Source: Lepagella muris (lineage in GTDB: Bacteria > Bacteroidota > Bacteroidia > Bacteroidales > Muribaculaceae). From it: a stretch of DNA of 64,000 nucleotides. The position numbers and the translations under genes were made by a program. The stretch spans positions 124,001 to 188,000 of the forward strand of contig NZ_SRYB01000005.1 in NCBI RefSeq assembly GCF_004793975.1. Direction: 5' to 3'. Of the stretch, positions 52,306 to 59,775 are shown one piece after another (position 1 is the stretch's first letter; each line of letters opens with the position of its first letter). The notes beneath the pieces were generated by a model that ran no database searches, had not been told where the DNA came from, and was given only the letters and a program-made list of their open reading frames with translations.

Positions 52306-53268
52306 TTACCATGTCCCGTCGTCTTCACCGTCGGCGTTATCGGCTGCGGGATCCACCGTCACGCCGCCTGTGCAGTCGGCAGGCTCGGCGAATGATTCGG
52401 GGGTTTTCTTGGATCCGGCAGGTTCAGTAGATTCAGGAGTGGCACCGAGATTGTAATAGTCGGGCATCTGCTCCTCCTCTTCCGGCATGTCTGCCTCCAT
52501 GACCATCCCTTTTCCGATGGGGAGCTTGGGGTAGCTCTTGAATGCGTGCTTGACGCATTTTGCGATGAGGAAGCCGGGATCGATGGTGTTGCCCTCGCCG
52601 GAGGTGTAAAGGGCGTTGACCTTCCCCTTGTTGTTCTTGCCGGAGTATTTCGCGAGGCGTGCCCATGCTTCTGGAAGGATGATTGCATAATCGACGGAGG
52701 CATCGATACGGGTTATCTTCATGAAGCAGGCTATGGGATTCGCCACGTTGTGGGAGAGGTTGAGGCCGTAGGAGACATACTTGCGGCCATCGCGCTCGCG
52801 ATAGGAGAACTCGTCGCCTTCGTAAACGACGGTTGGGGTGTCGCAGTGGCGTATTTGTCCGGCACGCTGGCGGAGGAGTATCTCGCCGTATCCGGTGATT
52901 GAGATGTAGACGCGGTTTTCCCAGACCTCGGAGAGCTTGCCGGAGGCATCGGGGACGGTTATCGGCGTGCCACGGTGGAGGAGATAGCATACTGCCTGTG
53001 CGCCGGGTTCGAGGGTGAGATCCTTGACGGCGAGGTCGACGAATGCGAGAAATACGGAGAGGGAGGTGACGTTCCATTTGTTCTTGTCGTCGACGATCAT
53101 GCGGTTGATGTAGCGTGACTCACGTTCGGCGAAACATTCGCCGCCCTCTCCGTGGATGGAGTTGTAGAGGGTGACGATGTGGTTTGTCACGTTGGGATCG
53201 AGGGGTACGTCCCACGGTTTCATCTGCTGGAGCTTGCCGAGAGTGTCGGCGAATCTGTTTGCACTCAT
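52306..53268 (-). CDS. RecT-like single-strand annealing protein (320 aa)
   Basis: RecT/Bet-type layout: NRMIVDDKNKWNVTSLSVFL near residue 50, LTLEPGAQAVCYLLHRGTPI near 80, ITGYGEILLRQRAGQI near 125, and CVKHAFKSYPKLPIGKGM near 235, matching the K-A-Y/F-P pattern of the family's C-terminal part. An acidic tail (EADMPEEEEQMPDY) follows. It is grouped with a PD-(D/E)XK exonuclease, the standard RecE/RecT pair, and would anneal strands during phage replication. Confidence 0.75.
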   Translation of the reverse strand: MSANRFADTLGKLQQMKPWDVPLDPNVTNHIVTLYNSIHGEGGECFAERESRYINRMIVDDKNKWNVTSLSVFLAFVDLAVKDLTLEPGAQAVCYLLHRGTPITVPDASGKLSEVWENRVYISITGYGEILLRQRAGQIRHCDTPTVVYEGDEFSYRERDGRKYVSYGLNLSHNVANPIACFMKITRIDASVDYAIILPEAWARLAKYSGKNNKGKVNALYTSGEGNTIDPGFLIAKCVKHAFKSYPKLPIGKGMVMEADMPEEEEQMPDYYNLGATPESTEPAGSKKTPESFAEPADCTGGVTVDPAADNADGEDDGTW

Positions 53269-53324
53269 GATTGATTATTTTTAGAGGTTGATATTATCGG
53301 AATCGTCTGCATTGATTGGAAAAT

Positions 53325-53353
53325 GGCGGCACCACCGTGACGGCAGTGCCACC
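53325..53353 (-). terminator. Hairpin 3' of the tRNA-like gene
   Basis: On the minus strand GGTGGCAC pairs with GTGCCGCC (one G-U) over a 13-nt loop, and TTGATT/AATCAA can extend the base after a bulge. It lies between the tRNA-like gene and recT and could be a processing or termination structure. Nothing else was found in 53269-53384. Confidence 0.45.
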
Positions 53354-53384
53354 GGAATCAATCAAGAGCAGGACGAAGTCCTTT

Positions 53385-53474
53385 TGGGCACCCGGGGCGG
53401 GGTCGAACCGCCGACCGCATGAGTTGTCCGGATGATCCGGATTCCATGCCGCTCTACCGCTGAGCTACCGGGCG
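53385..53474 (-). tRNA. tRNA-like gene with an enlarged anticodon loop; anticodon not assignable
   Basis: Acceptor stem CGCCCGG/CCGGGTG, D-arm GCTC-AGCGGTA-GAGC, T-arm GGCGG-TTCGACC-CCGCC and an encoded CCA after discriminator C are all intact. The anticodon stem GCATG/CATGC is also perfect, but its loop is 23 nt instead of 7. Inside it the self-complementary TCCGGA occurs twice around TCA, giving a second stem with UCA at its tip. Total length is 90 nt. A class II fold with a long variable arm was tried and gives no anticodon stem. It may be a special decoder, a decoy for anticodon nucleases, or a tRNA spoiled by a 16-nt insertion. It lies on the early-operon strand. Confidence 0.65.
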
Positions 53475-53556
53475 TACACCCTCACGTCATCACGACGGGA
53501 GGGGTTGCAAATTTTCCATTTATATGAACCTTTAAAGTGTGAAATAGGAATTGCCA

Positions 53557-53829
53557 TCACGAATAATAGTCGGGTGTCTCCTCTGCACGGCGGCACCACC
53601 GCTCGAAGCGCATCAGCCAGGGGTCGCGTCGTGCCCATACGTTGTAGAGGAGGACGAGGGCGACAGCCGAGAGCACGGCGATCAGTTTGGAGCCGAGCAG
53701 GGAGAGCACCCACAGGCCGAAGGTAGACGGCCCGATAGGATTAGGATCTGCTATAAAGATTGTTATGAGTACACTTGTGGATAGGGAGAGGAGTATCATC
53801 AACCGTATGATAGATTTTAGTATTTTCAT
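53557..53829 (-). CDS. Small membrane protein, unknown (90 aa)
   Basis: The start MKILKSIIRLMILLSL was chosen because the longer frame overlaps the upstream gene. Two hydrophobic segments are visible (residues 5-27 and 36-62, LWVLSLLGSKLIAVLSAVAL), followed by a charged tail (RFERWCRRAEETPDYYS). It is the third early gene after the regulators. A superinfection-exclusion or signalling role is possible but unproven. Confidence 0.65.
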   Translation of the reverse strand: MKILKSIIRLMILLSLSTSVLITIFIADPNPIGPSTFGLWVLSLLGSKLIAVLSAVALVLLYNVWARRDPWLMRFERWCRRAEETPDYYS

Positions 53830-53849
53830 TGTCCTGGGGTATTTGAGGG

Positions 53850-54140
53850 TTATCTTGCTTTTTTCATTCTCTTTGTCACGATATAGGTGGCTGCCTTGGA
53901 GTCGGTCTCCGCTCTGGTGGGGATCCTTTCGCCGAGTTGCCATGCCTCTATCTCGGATCTGCGGAAATTGACCTGTCCGCGGTCGTTCTTGTAGTGTGGT
54001 ATCTCGCGGTCGGCAACGAGGTGGCGTATGCGGCTCTCTGACCTGCCTATCAGCAAGGAGACTTCCTTTACGGTCAGCACTTCCTTCGCATTGATGGAGA
54101 CGAGAGTCTCTATGCGCTCGAGGCGTTCGTCGATGCTCAT
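53850..54140 (-). CDS. Excisionase/MerR-like winged HTH protein (96 aa)
   Basis: The start MSIDERLERIETLVSI is supported by an ATGA overlap with the first early gene. VLTVKEVSLLIGRSESRIRH and EIPHYKNDRGQVNFRRSEIE form the helix-turn-helix plus wing of the HTH_17/excisionase type. As the second gene of the early operon, next to the repressor control region, it may act in excision or as an early regulator. Confidence 0.8.
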   Translation of the reverse strand: MSIDERLERIETLVSINAKEVLTVKEVSLLIGRSESRIRHLVADREIPHYKNDRGQVNFRRSEIEAWQLGERIPTRAETDSKAATYIVTKRMKKAR

Positions 54141-54343
54141 GACGTGCGTGCTACTTTGATGATACGTAGCTCGCGGTCGGTCTTGGTGCGGAAGGTCTTG
54201 TTCCATTCCAAGCCGAAGCGTGAAGTGAGGGAGCGTATGTAGCTCGTCCGCTCGATGGGGAAGGAACAGGTCTCCCCTATCTCCATGTTCCGGAGCGCGG
54301 TGAGTGCCGGAATGTCTTGTATTTGTGAGGTGTTTGTTTGCAT
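54137..54343 (-). CDS. First early gene, small unknown protein (68 aa)
   Basis: The start MQTNTSQIQDIPALTA was preferred over an ATG at 54376 because that one lies inside the -7 promoter box. The C-terminal half (FGLEWNKTFRTKTDRELRII) is a strand-helix pattern that I do not recognise. As first gene of the operon next to the operators, a Cro-like or antirepressor function is possible. Confidence 0.65.
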   Translation of the reverse strand: MQTNTSQIQDIPALTALRNMEIGETCSFPIERTSYIRSLTSRFGLEWNKTFRTKTDRELRIIKVARTS

Positions 54344-54373
54344 GTTTGTGTGTTTATTTGTAACTTTATGGTG

Positions 54374-54381
54374 CAAAGGTA
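54374..54381 (-). promoter_or_regulatory. Early operon -7 box (TACCTTTG)
   Basis: A perfect TAnnTTTG on the minus strand, 31 bases upstream of the ATG at 54343. The matching -33 region falls inside the palindromic operator at 54396-54415, so repressor binding there would block this promoter. Confidence 0.7.
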
Positions 54382-54395
54382 AAATATTTTTTAGT

Positions 54396-54415
54396 CACGA
54401 AATTATTTTTTCGTG
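54396..54415. promoter_or_regulatory. Operator O1, perfect palindrome
   Basis: CACGAAA-TTATTT-TTTCGTG, with 7-bp arms, lies in the divergent space between the early operon and the repressor gene and overlaps the early -33 region. Confidence 0.7.
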
Positions 54416-54430
54416 TTAAAAAATATTAAT

Positions 54431-54450
54431 TACTAAATTATTTTTTCGTA
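54431..54450. promoter_or_regulatory. Operator O2, near-perfect copy of O1
   Basis: TACTAAA-TTATTT-TTTCGTA repeats the O1 design with one arm mismatch, 35 bp from O1 centre to centre, and lies 25 bp before the repressor start, suited to autoregulation. Confidence 0.65.
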
Positions 54451-54474
54451 TTAAATTATAAATCTCTGTCTTAT

Positions 54475-54942
54475 ATGGATTTACAATTAATAAAAAATTT
54501 GTGTAGAAAAAGGAAAGGTGGAGTTAAGGGTTTATCTGAAGCTATTGGTATGACCGAACAAAATTTGCATCGGTGTATTCGTGAAAATAATATCCAAGCT
54601 TTGGATCTTGAAAAAATTGCTGCTGTGTTAAATGTAAATATCGGTTATTTCTTCGGAGAAAATTTGGATGAAAAGTATGAGTCCAAAGGAAAATATGCAT
54701 TAGCCGGCAAAGAATTCAAGATTGAGCATCTGGGAGACAGTATGGCTGATACGCAAGTTGAGGATATTACGGATATTAAGCTGGATGAAGTTGTCTTGCC
54801 TTCTGGAAGTTCTGATGAAACCAAGCATACGGTTGAGAAAATGTCGCTTGAAATAGATATGCTCCGGAAGCTGCTTGCAAGTGCGGAGAAACAGCTGGAG
54901 GAGAAAGAGAGATTGATTAACCTTTTAATGGAAAGGAAATAA
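54475..54942 (+). CDS. Prophage repressor, HTH with coiled-coil tail (155 aa)
   Basis: Residues 1-60 form a helix-turn-helix of the Cro/CI type (GVKGLSEAIGMTEQNLHRCI, LEKIAAVLNVNIGYFFGEN). The C-terminus is a coiled coil (EIDMLRKLLASAEKQLEEKE) that would dimerise it. No S24 peptidase domain is present, so release from lysogeny would not use RecA-driven self-cleavage; it may need an antirepressor. It diverges from the early operon across two palindromic operators. DNA here is distinctly AT-rich. Confidence 0.85.
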   Translation: MDLQLIKNLCRKRKGGVKGLSEAIGMTEQNLHRCIRENNIQALDLEKIAAVLNVNIGYFFGENLDEKYESKGKYALAGKEFKIEHLGDSMADTQVEDITDIKLDEVVLPSGSSDETKHTVEKMSLEIDMLRKLLASAEKQLEEKERLINLLMERK

Positions 54943-54964
54943 CTATTCTAATATACTTTGAGTT

Positions 54965-55621
54965 ATGAGTAATACAGTAAAATATGCGGCATCCTTAGCC
55001 GGTATTGGATTTGCAATTATGGTAATTCCCGGAATAATCTTCATTTTATGTGGTTTGCCTTTGCTTGTTGCTTCTTTCGGACTTTCTTTGGGAGTGATTC
55101 TATGTATAAAAGGGAAAATTGCACAAAGAATCTTTGGGAGTGAGAATTATCGGACTTCCACCACCGGACTTGCAATTGTGATTTTTATACTTACCGGATT
55201 CAAACTCTTGACGTCAATATTCACGATAATCTCATACATGCAACTCGAACCTATGCTAATTAGAGATTCCGCCTTCATCGCTGAGCAATATATCCCCGTT
55301 TTAATCAGCGCTCTCTTTTGGTCAGCAATGATTTTTGCAGCCGTAATGCTTAGAAATAAATTCAGAAAACCATCAGCCAAAATAAGTAAAACCAACAAAC
55401 TTGTAGAATCAGACACTATCCCCTTAAAGCGGCTCAAATACAAAGATATTGTTTATCTTGATGGGATCGGGGAATGCGAATACGGCGACAAGTTTGAAGG
55501 GAAATATATTTTCGCCAAACCGAATTCTGAGATCTTAATGTTGACGAAAGACGAAGTAATCTCTACAGCAAGATCCATCAAAAACGACAATGGAGAGAAA
55601 TGGATTGCAAATAATAAATAA
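54965..55621 (+). CDS. Membrane protein downstream of the repressor, unknown (218 aa)
   Basis: Membrane segments are visible at about residues 8-48 (two close helices, GIGFAIMVIPGIIFILCGL), 66-92 (TGLAIVIFILTGFKLLTSIF), and 110-130 (IPVLISALFWSAMIFAAVML), followed by a soluble tail of 80 residues. It is 22 bases after the repressor and 5 bases before the next gene, so it is probably co-transcribed in the lysogen. No family recognised. AT-rich composition sets it apart from the phage late genes. Confidence 0.7.
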   Translation: MSNTVKYAASLAGIGFAIMVIPGIIFILCGLPLLVASFGLSLGVILCIKGKIAQRIFGSENYRTSTTGLAIVIFILTGFKLLTSIFTIISYMQLEPMLIRDSAFIAEQYIPVLISALFWSAMIFAAVMLRNKFRKPSAKISKTNKLVESDTIPLKRLKYKDIVYLDGIGECEYGDKFEGKYIFAKPNSEILMLTKDEVISTARSIKNDNGEKWIANNK

Positions 55622-55626
55622 CTGAA

Positions 55627-55947
55627 ATGAAACTCTTTATTTGGGCATTATGCATAACAAGTTTCCTGCAATTTTTTACAGCTCGTTATGCGAAGGATTT
55701 TAATGGCGCGTCTGTTGGCATGTTCAACTATCTTAATTTTATGACATGGTTTGTTGGTTTTACAATTTATGGTCTTCTGATATGGTCATGCTTTTTAACA
55801 ACATGGTGGGTTCCAATTGCCGCTTTTGGAGTTACATTTGTCGTTAAAGTCGTATTTCCTCCATTGCCGGGACTTGAATTGGTCTCTGCATTCCTTTTAC
55901 CAATTGCCTATTTGACTTCAATCGTTTTCCTAATCATGCAAATATGA
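55627..55947 (+). CDS. Small membrane protein, unknown (106 aa)
   Basis: Three to four hydrophobic helices fill the protein (FMTWFVGFTIYGLLIWSCFL, PIAAFGVTFVVKVVFPPL, LVSAFLLPIAYLTSIVFLIM). It is coupled by ATGA to the M48 peptidase gene. With the 218-aa protein and the peptidase it forms a compact membrane cassette. Function unknown. Confidence 0.7.
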   Translation: MKLFIWALCITSFLQFFTARYAKDFNGASVGMFNYLNFMTWFVGFTIYGLLIWSCFLTTWWVPIAAFGVTFVVKVVFPPLPGLELVSAFLLPIAYLTSIVFLIMQI

Positions 55948-56990
55948 TTACAAATCGCATGAAAATTCTGAAACACATAATCATTGCATGTGGTGTCCTC
56001 ATGGCATTGCCAGCACATGCCGAGCGTTCATTCCAAAAGTTTGTCGAGAAACATGATGTCGATGATGTCACAAAAAATCTTAAGAGCGATAATCCCGCAG
56101 ACTTCTGGACTTCCATGTTGGAGAATAATCAGACGTATCAGGAGTTCCGGGAAAAGATGGCGACAAAGCGTGGTGCAGAAAGGGAGGTTGACCGGAAGAT
56201 TTCAGAAATGGTTCGGTTTGAGCCTAAATACAGCCCAGATGTATTGGAGGAGCTACAACCATACGCCGACTCTATCTACTCAGTCATAGGGAAACTGAAG
56301 GATATGGAGGTATGCTTTGTGGCGGACAAGACCATAGATGCATTCAGCACCCTTTCATCCGACGGTCATGTGGTCGGACTTAATGTAGGGTTATTGTTCG
56401 CAAAAGGCATGACCGAGGACAGACTCCTGGGAGTTGCCGCTCATGAATATGCCCATTCTTGTCTTTCGCATATAGAGAACTCTCTATATTCTGATGCAAA
56501 GAGACGACGCAGGAATGATCTTATCGTGGCAGTCACAGCCGGTCTACAGGCTGTCTCAAAAATGACTACAAGTATATTTTTCCCTCTCCCCACAACTACG
56601 CCAGATTCCATAAGCAAGAAAATAATTCAGGCCGAGATTGACAATTACTATGGAATGATACAGTCACATCATGAGGATCTGGTCAAATACCATTTCAAAT
56701 ACATGCAGGAGCAGGAACTTGAAGCGGATCTCATGGCATTCCGTTTTTTGGAATGGTCGGGACGTGATGGACGGGAATATATCGAGACATTGAAAATACT
56801 CGAAGCAAACTATCCTTACCAAATGACCGAGGAGGAAAAGGAAATATCTGACCATCCGCCACTCAGAGAACGCATCACTTTCCTGCAATTTGTGGCTGAT
56901 CATCCCGAACTTGGTAACACTGCCAATAAGAAATTGCTCAAGGAAAAGAGCCGGAAGGAAAAATTCGGGAATGATCCCCTTTATGACTAA
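55944..56990 (+). CDS. Exported M48-family metallopeptidase (348 aa, or 343 from an internal Met)
   Basis: A signal peptide is visible (MKILKHIIIACGVLMALPAHA), so the ATG 15 bases downstream may be the true start. The zinc site is HEYAH near residue 166, with the third ligand in ELEADLMAFRFLE near residue 255, the normal M48 spacing. Relatives (BepA/Oma1-like) degrade or refold envelope proteins. It is coupled to the upstream membrane gene. It could be lysogenic cargo changing the host envelope, or a host gene outside the prophage. Confidence 0.85.
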   Translation: MITNRMKILKHIIIACGVLMALPAHAERSFQKFVEKHDVDDVTKNLKSDNPADFWTSMLENNQTYQEFREKMATKRGAEREVDRKISEMVRFEPKYSPDVLEELQPYADSIYSVIGKLKDMEVCFVADKTIDAFSTLSSDGHVVGLNVGLLFAKGMTEDRLLGVAAHEYAHSCLSHIENSLYSDAKRRRRNDLIVAVTAGLQAVSKMTTSIFFPLPTTTPDSISKKIIQAEIDNYYGMIQSHHEDLVKYHFKYMQEQELEADLMAFRFLEWSGRDGREYIETLKILEANYPYQMTEEEKEISDHPPLRERITFLQFVADHPELGNTANKKLLKEKSRKEKFGNDPLYD

Positions 56991-57110
56991 AACACCCCTC
57001 TCCTACCCCATTTTTGAACATTTTGGTACCCGTTTGTCACCCACAGATGGAGCCAAACCAACTAAACAACTAATAGCAAATATGTTGTATTATAAACGTA
57101 AATTTACAGC

Positions 57111-57869
57111 ATGAAAATTCTCATTCTTATATATCAATGGCTTATCGCGGCGCCTATCTTCGTCGTCGCAACTTTCTTAACGGCTTTAGTCACGAGCATT
57201 GGATCCCTCCTGTTTGGCACCCATTGGTGGGGCTATTATCCACCTCATATTTGGGCAAGACTCTCTTGCCGCCTTATGTTTGTAAATATAAAGGTGGTAG
57301 GCAGGGAGAATATTGACAGAAACACTTCCTATATTTTCGTGGCAAACCATCAGGGGGCTTTCGACATTTGGGCTATATACGGATACCTTAACCATAACTT
57401 CAAATGGCTGATGAAAAAAAGCCTTGAAAAAATATTCATGGTAGGTCCGGCATGCAAACGTGCGCACCATATATTTGTCGACGACTCGAATATCGCCGCC
57501 ATAAAGCAGACTATAGCAGAGGCGGAAGACACCCTGAAGGAGGGCATGTCGCTCGTTATATTCCCTGAAGGGAGCCGTTCATGGGATGGAAAGATGATCC
57601 CGTTCAAACGCGGTGCTTTTATGCTTGCCGCTGAATTCCGTCTGCCAGTGGTGCCGATCACTATCGACGGAAGTTTCAAGAGAATGCCCCGCTTCTCATA
57701 TAATATAACGCCCGGACAGATAACTCTCACTATACATAAACCCATATATCCCGGCGAACGTGGGTTCAATACAAAGCTCCTCATGGCAAAATGCCGTGAG
57801 GATATAGAATCAGCTCTCCCTGATTGCGACAAAGGGATCAGTGTCGGGCATAGAATTGATGCAATCTAA
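57111..57869 (+). CDS. plsC: 1-acyl-sn-glycerol-3-phosphate acyltransferase (252 aa)
   Basis: Transfers an acyl chain to lysophosphatidic acid in phospholipid synthesis at the inner membrane. The NHxxxxD motif (NHQGAFD) lies near residue 82, FPEGSRSWDG near 156, and VPITIDGSFK near 183, all four blocks in order. An N-terminal membrane segment (WLIAAPIFVVATFLTALV) anchors it. It is the first clearly host gene on this side. The 120-bp space before it (56991-57110) holds no gene and is where a prophage junction could lie. Confidence 0.92.
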   Translation: MKILILIYQWLIAAPIFVVATFLTALVTSIGSLLFGTHWWGYYPPHIWARLSCRLMFVNIKVVGRENIDRNTSYIFVANHQGAFDIWAIYGYLNHNFKWLMKKSLEKIFMVGPACKRAHHIFVDDSNIAAIKQTIAEAEDTLKEGMSLVIFPEGSRSWDGKMIPFKRGAFMLAAEFRLPVVPITIDGSFKRMPRFSYNITPGQITLTIHKPIYPGERGFNTKLLMAKCREDIESALPDCDKGISVGHRIDAI

Positions 57870-57889
57870 ATCTCAACATTCAATTAATT

Positions 57890-58081
57890 ATGAAAATACT
57901 ATTTGAAAACACTATCATAGCCCTACCGTCAGATTTCATGTCGGTAGATGACTTCATGAAATGGAAAGGATTCAACCCACTCATATCTAAAGTCTATATC
58001 AACGGCATAAAAATTCCAAACAAAAGTTGGACATCAACAAATCTACAGCACCTTGACAGAATATCAGTAGATACAATCTGA
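57890..58081 (+). CDS. ThiS-like small beta-grasp protein lacking the C-terminal GlyGly (63 aa)
   Basis: The layout matches ThiS/MoaD sulfur carriers: MKILFENTIIALPSDFMSVD, then VYINGIKIPNKSWTSTNLQH and LDRISVDTI. ThiS would continue with a short strand and GlyGly, to which the thiocarboxylate is attached; here the stop comes just before that point, with no GG in the next codons. Sulfur transfer in the normal way is therefore impossible. It lies before a divergent ThiE/TenI-like gene, which supports a thiamine-type origin. It may bind a partner without carrying sulfur. Confidence 0.65.
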   Translation: MKILFENTIIALPSDFMSVDDFMKWKGFNPLISKVYINGIKIPNKSWTSTNLQHLDRISVDTI

Positions 58082-58124
58082 ACAACTTCATATATTCAAT
58101 CATTTTATATATGAAACTTGTCTG

Positions 58125-58208
58125 GAGTTCCGGGCTAAACTCAGTGGCTCTGTCTGGAGTCCCGTGTCCTCACCTCTGGACAATAGGATTCTCCACTCAA
58201 TCCTATAT
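58125..58208 (+). repeat. Intergenic repeat with B-module-like cores and a hairpin
   Basis: TCTGGAGTTCCG and TCTGGAGTCCCGTG occur about 40 bp apart. They share 12-13 bases with the phage B modules (sense strand ACTGGAGTTCCGTGCC and ACTGGAGTCCCGTGCC). A perfect hairpin ATAGGATT/AATCCTAT follows at 58185-58208. The 150-bp gap 58082-58232 holds no gene. Confidence 0.45.
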
Positions 58209-58232
58209 ATGATTCCTTAAAACAGATTAATT

Positions 58233-58853
58233 ATGCTACAATTCATTACCGACACAAAAAGTGATACCCCGGTCATTGACCAGATCAAAGCCGTGATTAA
58301 AGGCGGTTGCAAATGGGTACAGATAAGCATGCCCGATGCCTCCGATTCTGAGATACGCGAGGCAGTTGAGGCAATTAAACCTCTATGTATTGAAAAAGAA
58401 GTATTCCTAATCCTTGAAAGTAATGCTGAATTGGCTAAGGAATTAAACGTTGGAGGCGTGTGTCTGCATAAAGACGACATTCCGGCAAGCAAAGCGAGGA
58501 TGATTCTCGGTCCGGCTGCCGTAATCGGGGTTGTTGTACACAGTTTCCAAGATATATTATCCGTCAGCAGTCTTGATATTGACTATTTCATGCTTGCCCC
58601 ATTCCGGAAATCGGGTTGCAAGAATGACGAATCACCCGAACTTGGAGTAGAAGGCGTAAAATCAATTTGCGATAAGATGGAGGAAAACGAAATCAATATT
58701 CCGAGAGTGGCGGAAGGTGGCATAACCTATGACGATATCCCCTCTCTGCTGAATGCCGGAATAAATGGAATCGCCGTCAGCAACGCAATCGCAAACTCTG
58801 TCGACATTACGAAAGAGACAGAGAATTTCATTGGGGCTCTCCCGATGGCTTAA
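58233..58853 (+). CDS. Divergent ThiE/TenI-like TIM-barrel protein (206 aa)
   Basis: The fold pattern is that of thiamine-phosphate synthase/TenI: GGCKWVQISMPDAS, GGVCLHKDDIPASKARMILG, AAVIGVVVHSFQDI, FMLAPFRKSG, and PRVAEGGITYDDIPSLLNAG followed by GINGIAVSNAIA. In ThiE the first motif is VQLREK and the second strand ends in NDR; here they are VQISMP and LESNA, so the usual substrate-binding Arg and Lys are missing. Catalysis of thiamine-phosphate synthesis is thus doubtful; a TenI-like or regulatory role is more likely. It pairs with the truncated ThiS-like gene. Confidence 0.75.
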   Translation: MLQFITDTKSDTPVIDQIKAVIKGGCKWVQISMPDASDSEIREAVEAIKPLCIEKEVFLILESNAELAKELNVGGVCLHKDDIPASKARMILGPAAVIGVVVHSFQDILSVSSLDIDYFMLAPFRKSGCKNDESPELGVEGVKSICDKMEENEINIPRVAEGGITYDDIPSLLNAGINGIAVSNAIANSVDITKETENFIGALPMA

Positions 58854-58909
58854 GACCCCGTCTAAAGTCAATTCAATGGACAGGCAATCCAAGCAAACCT
58901 TAAGGCATA

Positions 58910-58926
58910 TATATTTGTTATATTTG
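58910..58926 (+). promoter_or_regulatory. Two overlapping -7 boxes before sodB (TATATTTG, TATATTTG)
   Basis: Both at 58910-58917 and 58919-58926 match TAnnTTTG, 24-40 bases ahead of the start at 58950. One of them is probably the sod promoter. Confidence 0.55.
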
Positions 58927-58949
58927 AAAAACCAAATATACGAAAAAAT

Positions 58950-59528
58950 ATGAAATTCACACAACCAAAACTTCCTTATGCACAGGATGCACTTGCTCCT
59001 GTGATTTCACCTCTTACCATTGAGTATCATTATGGAAAGCATGAAAAAGCATACATCGATACTCTAAACAAACTGATTGCCGGAACTGAATTTGAAGATA
59101 TGGCGCTTGAAGACATCATTGTCAAGAGCGAAGGAAAACTCTTCAACAATGCATCGCAAGCCTGGAATCACATCTTTTATTTCTTCCAGTTCTCCCCCGA
59201 TGGTCTTAAAGAGCCGTCAGGATCTCTGCGCGATCAGATCGAGGAGCAATTCGGCAGTATTGATGAATTCAAGCATCAGTTTGAAGAGGCAGGCGCTACC
59301 CTATTCGGTTCCGGATGGGTATGGCTGGCAGTCGATCACGACAACAAGCTCTGCATCATCCAAGGGAAAAATGCTGAGAACCCTCTGACGAAGGGACTCA
59401 AACCGCTTCTCGTGTTTGACGTATGGGAACATGCATACTATCTTGACTACCAAAATCTGAGAGCAGACTATCTCCATAAATTATGGGATATCGTAGATTG
59501 GTCTGTCATTGAAATGAGATACAGATAA
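58950..59528 (+). CDS. sodB: Superoxide dismutase, Fe/Mn type (192 aa)
   Basis: Converts superoxide to hydrogen peroxide and oxygen in the cytoplasm. Metal ligands are in place: His in TIEYHYGKHEKAY near residue 27, His in SQAWNHIFYFFQF near 74, and Asp/His in VFDVWEHAYYLDYQNLRADY near 156-160. The 192-aa length and the pattern QAWNHIFYFF suggest the Fe or cambialistic form common in anaerobic Bacteroidales. A strong terminator follows. Confidence 0.95.
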   Translation: MKFTQPKLPYAQDALAPVISPLTIEYHYGKHEKAYIDTLNKLIAGTEFEDMALEDIIVKSEGKLFNNASQAWNHIFYFFQFSPDGLKEPSGSLRDQIEEQFGSIDEFKHQFEEAGATLFGSGWVWLAVDHDNKLCIIQGKNAENPLTKGLKPLLVFDVWEHAYYLDYQNLRADYLHKLWDIVDWSVIEMRYR

Positions 59529-59556
59529 ACGCATATCACATTTTTTAAGATTTCTG

Positions 59557-59592
59557 AATGCCCACCTCATTTTGCAGTGTGGGCATTTTTTT
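59557..59592 (+). terminator. Rho-independent terminator of sodB
   Basis: AATGCCCAC pairs with GTGGGCATT over a 13-nt loop and runs straight into a T-tract. The remaining space to 59775 is AT-rich, with a small palindrome TTATGA-CTTGA-TCATAA at 59729-59745, and holds no gene. Confidence 0.85.
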
Positions 59593-59775
59593 GTAATTTC
59601 GCGGTATTCTTTCGAAGTATGCACTACTTCTCTGAAAACATGCTATAAAATTCCTTATGACTCTCTTTTTATTGATGATTCATGATATTTTTGGCATGAC
59701 TTTTGTTATATTAATAGTCACCCGTGAATTATGACTTGATCATAACACCGGGGATTGTTTAACTCTATCATAATA

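Noticed and set aside
53385..53474. Ordinary class II tRNA (Leu/Ser type, long variable arm)
   Set aside because: Length fits, but no 5-bp anticodon stem with a 7-nt loop can be formed next to the D-arm; only the GCATG/CATGC stem pairs.
54344..54376. Longer N-terminus for the first early gene (ATG at 54376)
   Set aside because: That ATG lies within the -7 promoter box, so it would not be in the transcript.
1..54400. Phage-wide recoding of TGA as a sense codon
   Set aside because: Many phage genes end naturally in TGA with tight ATGA overlaps; only the YopX frame contains an internal TGA.
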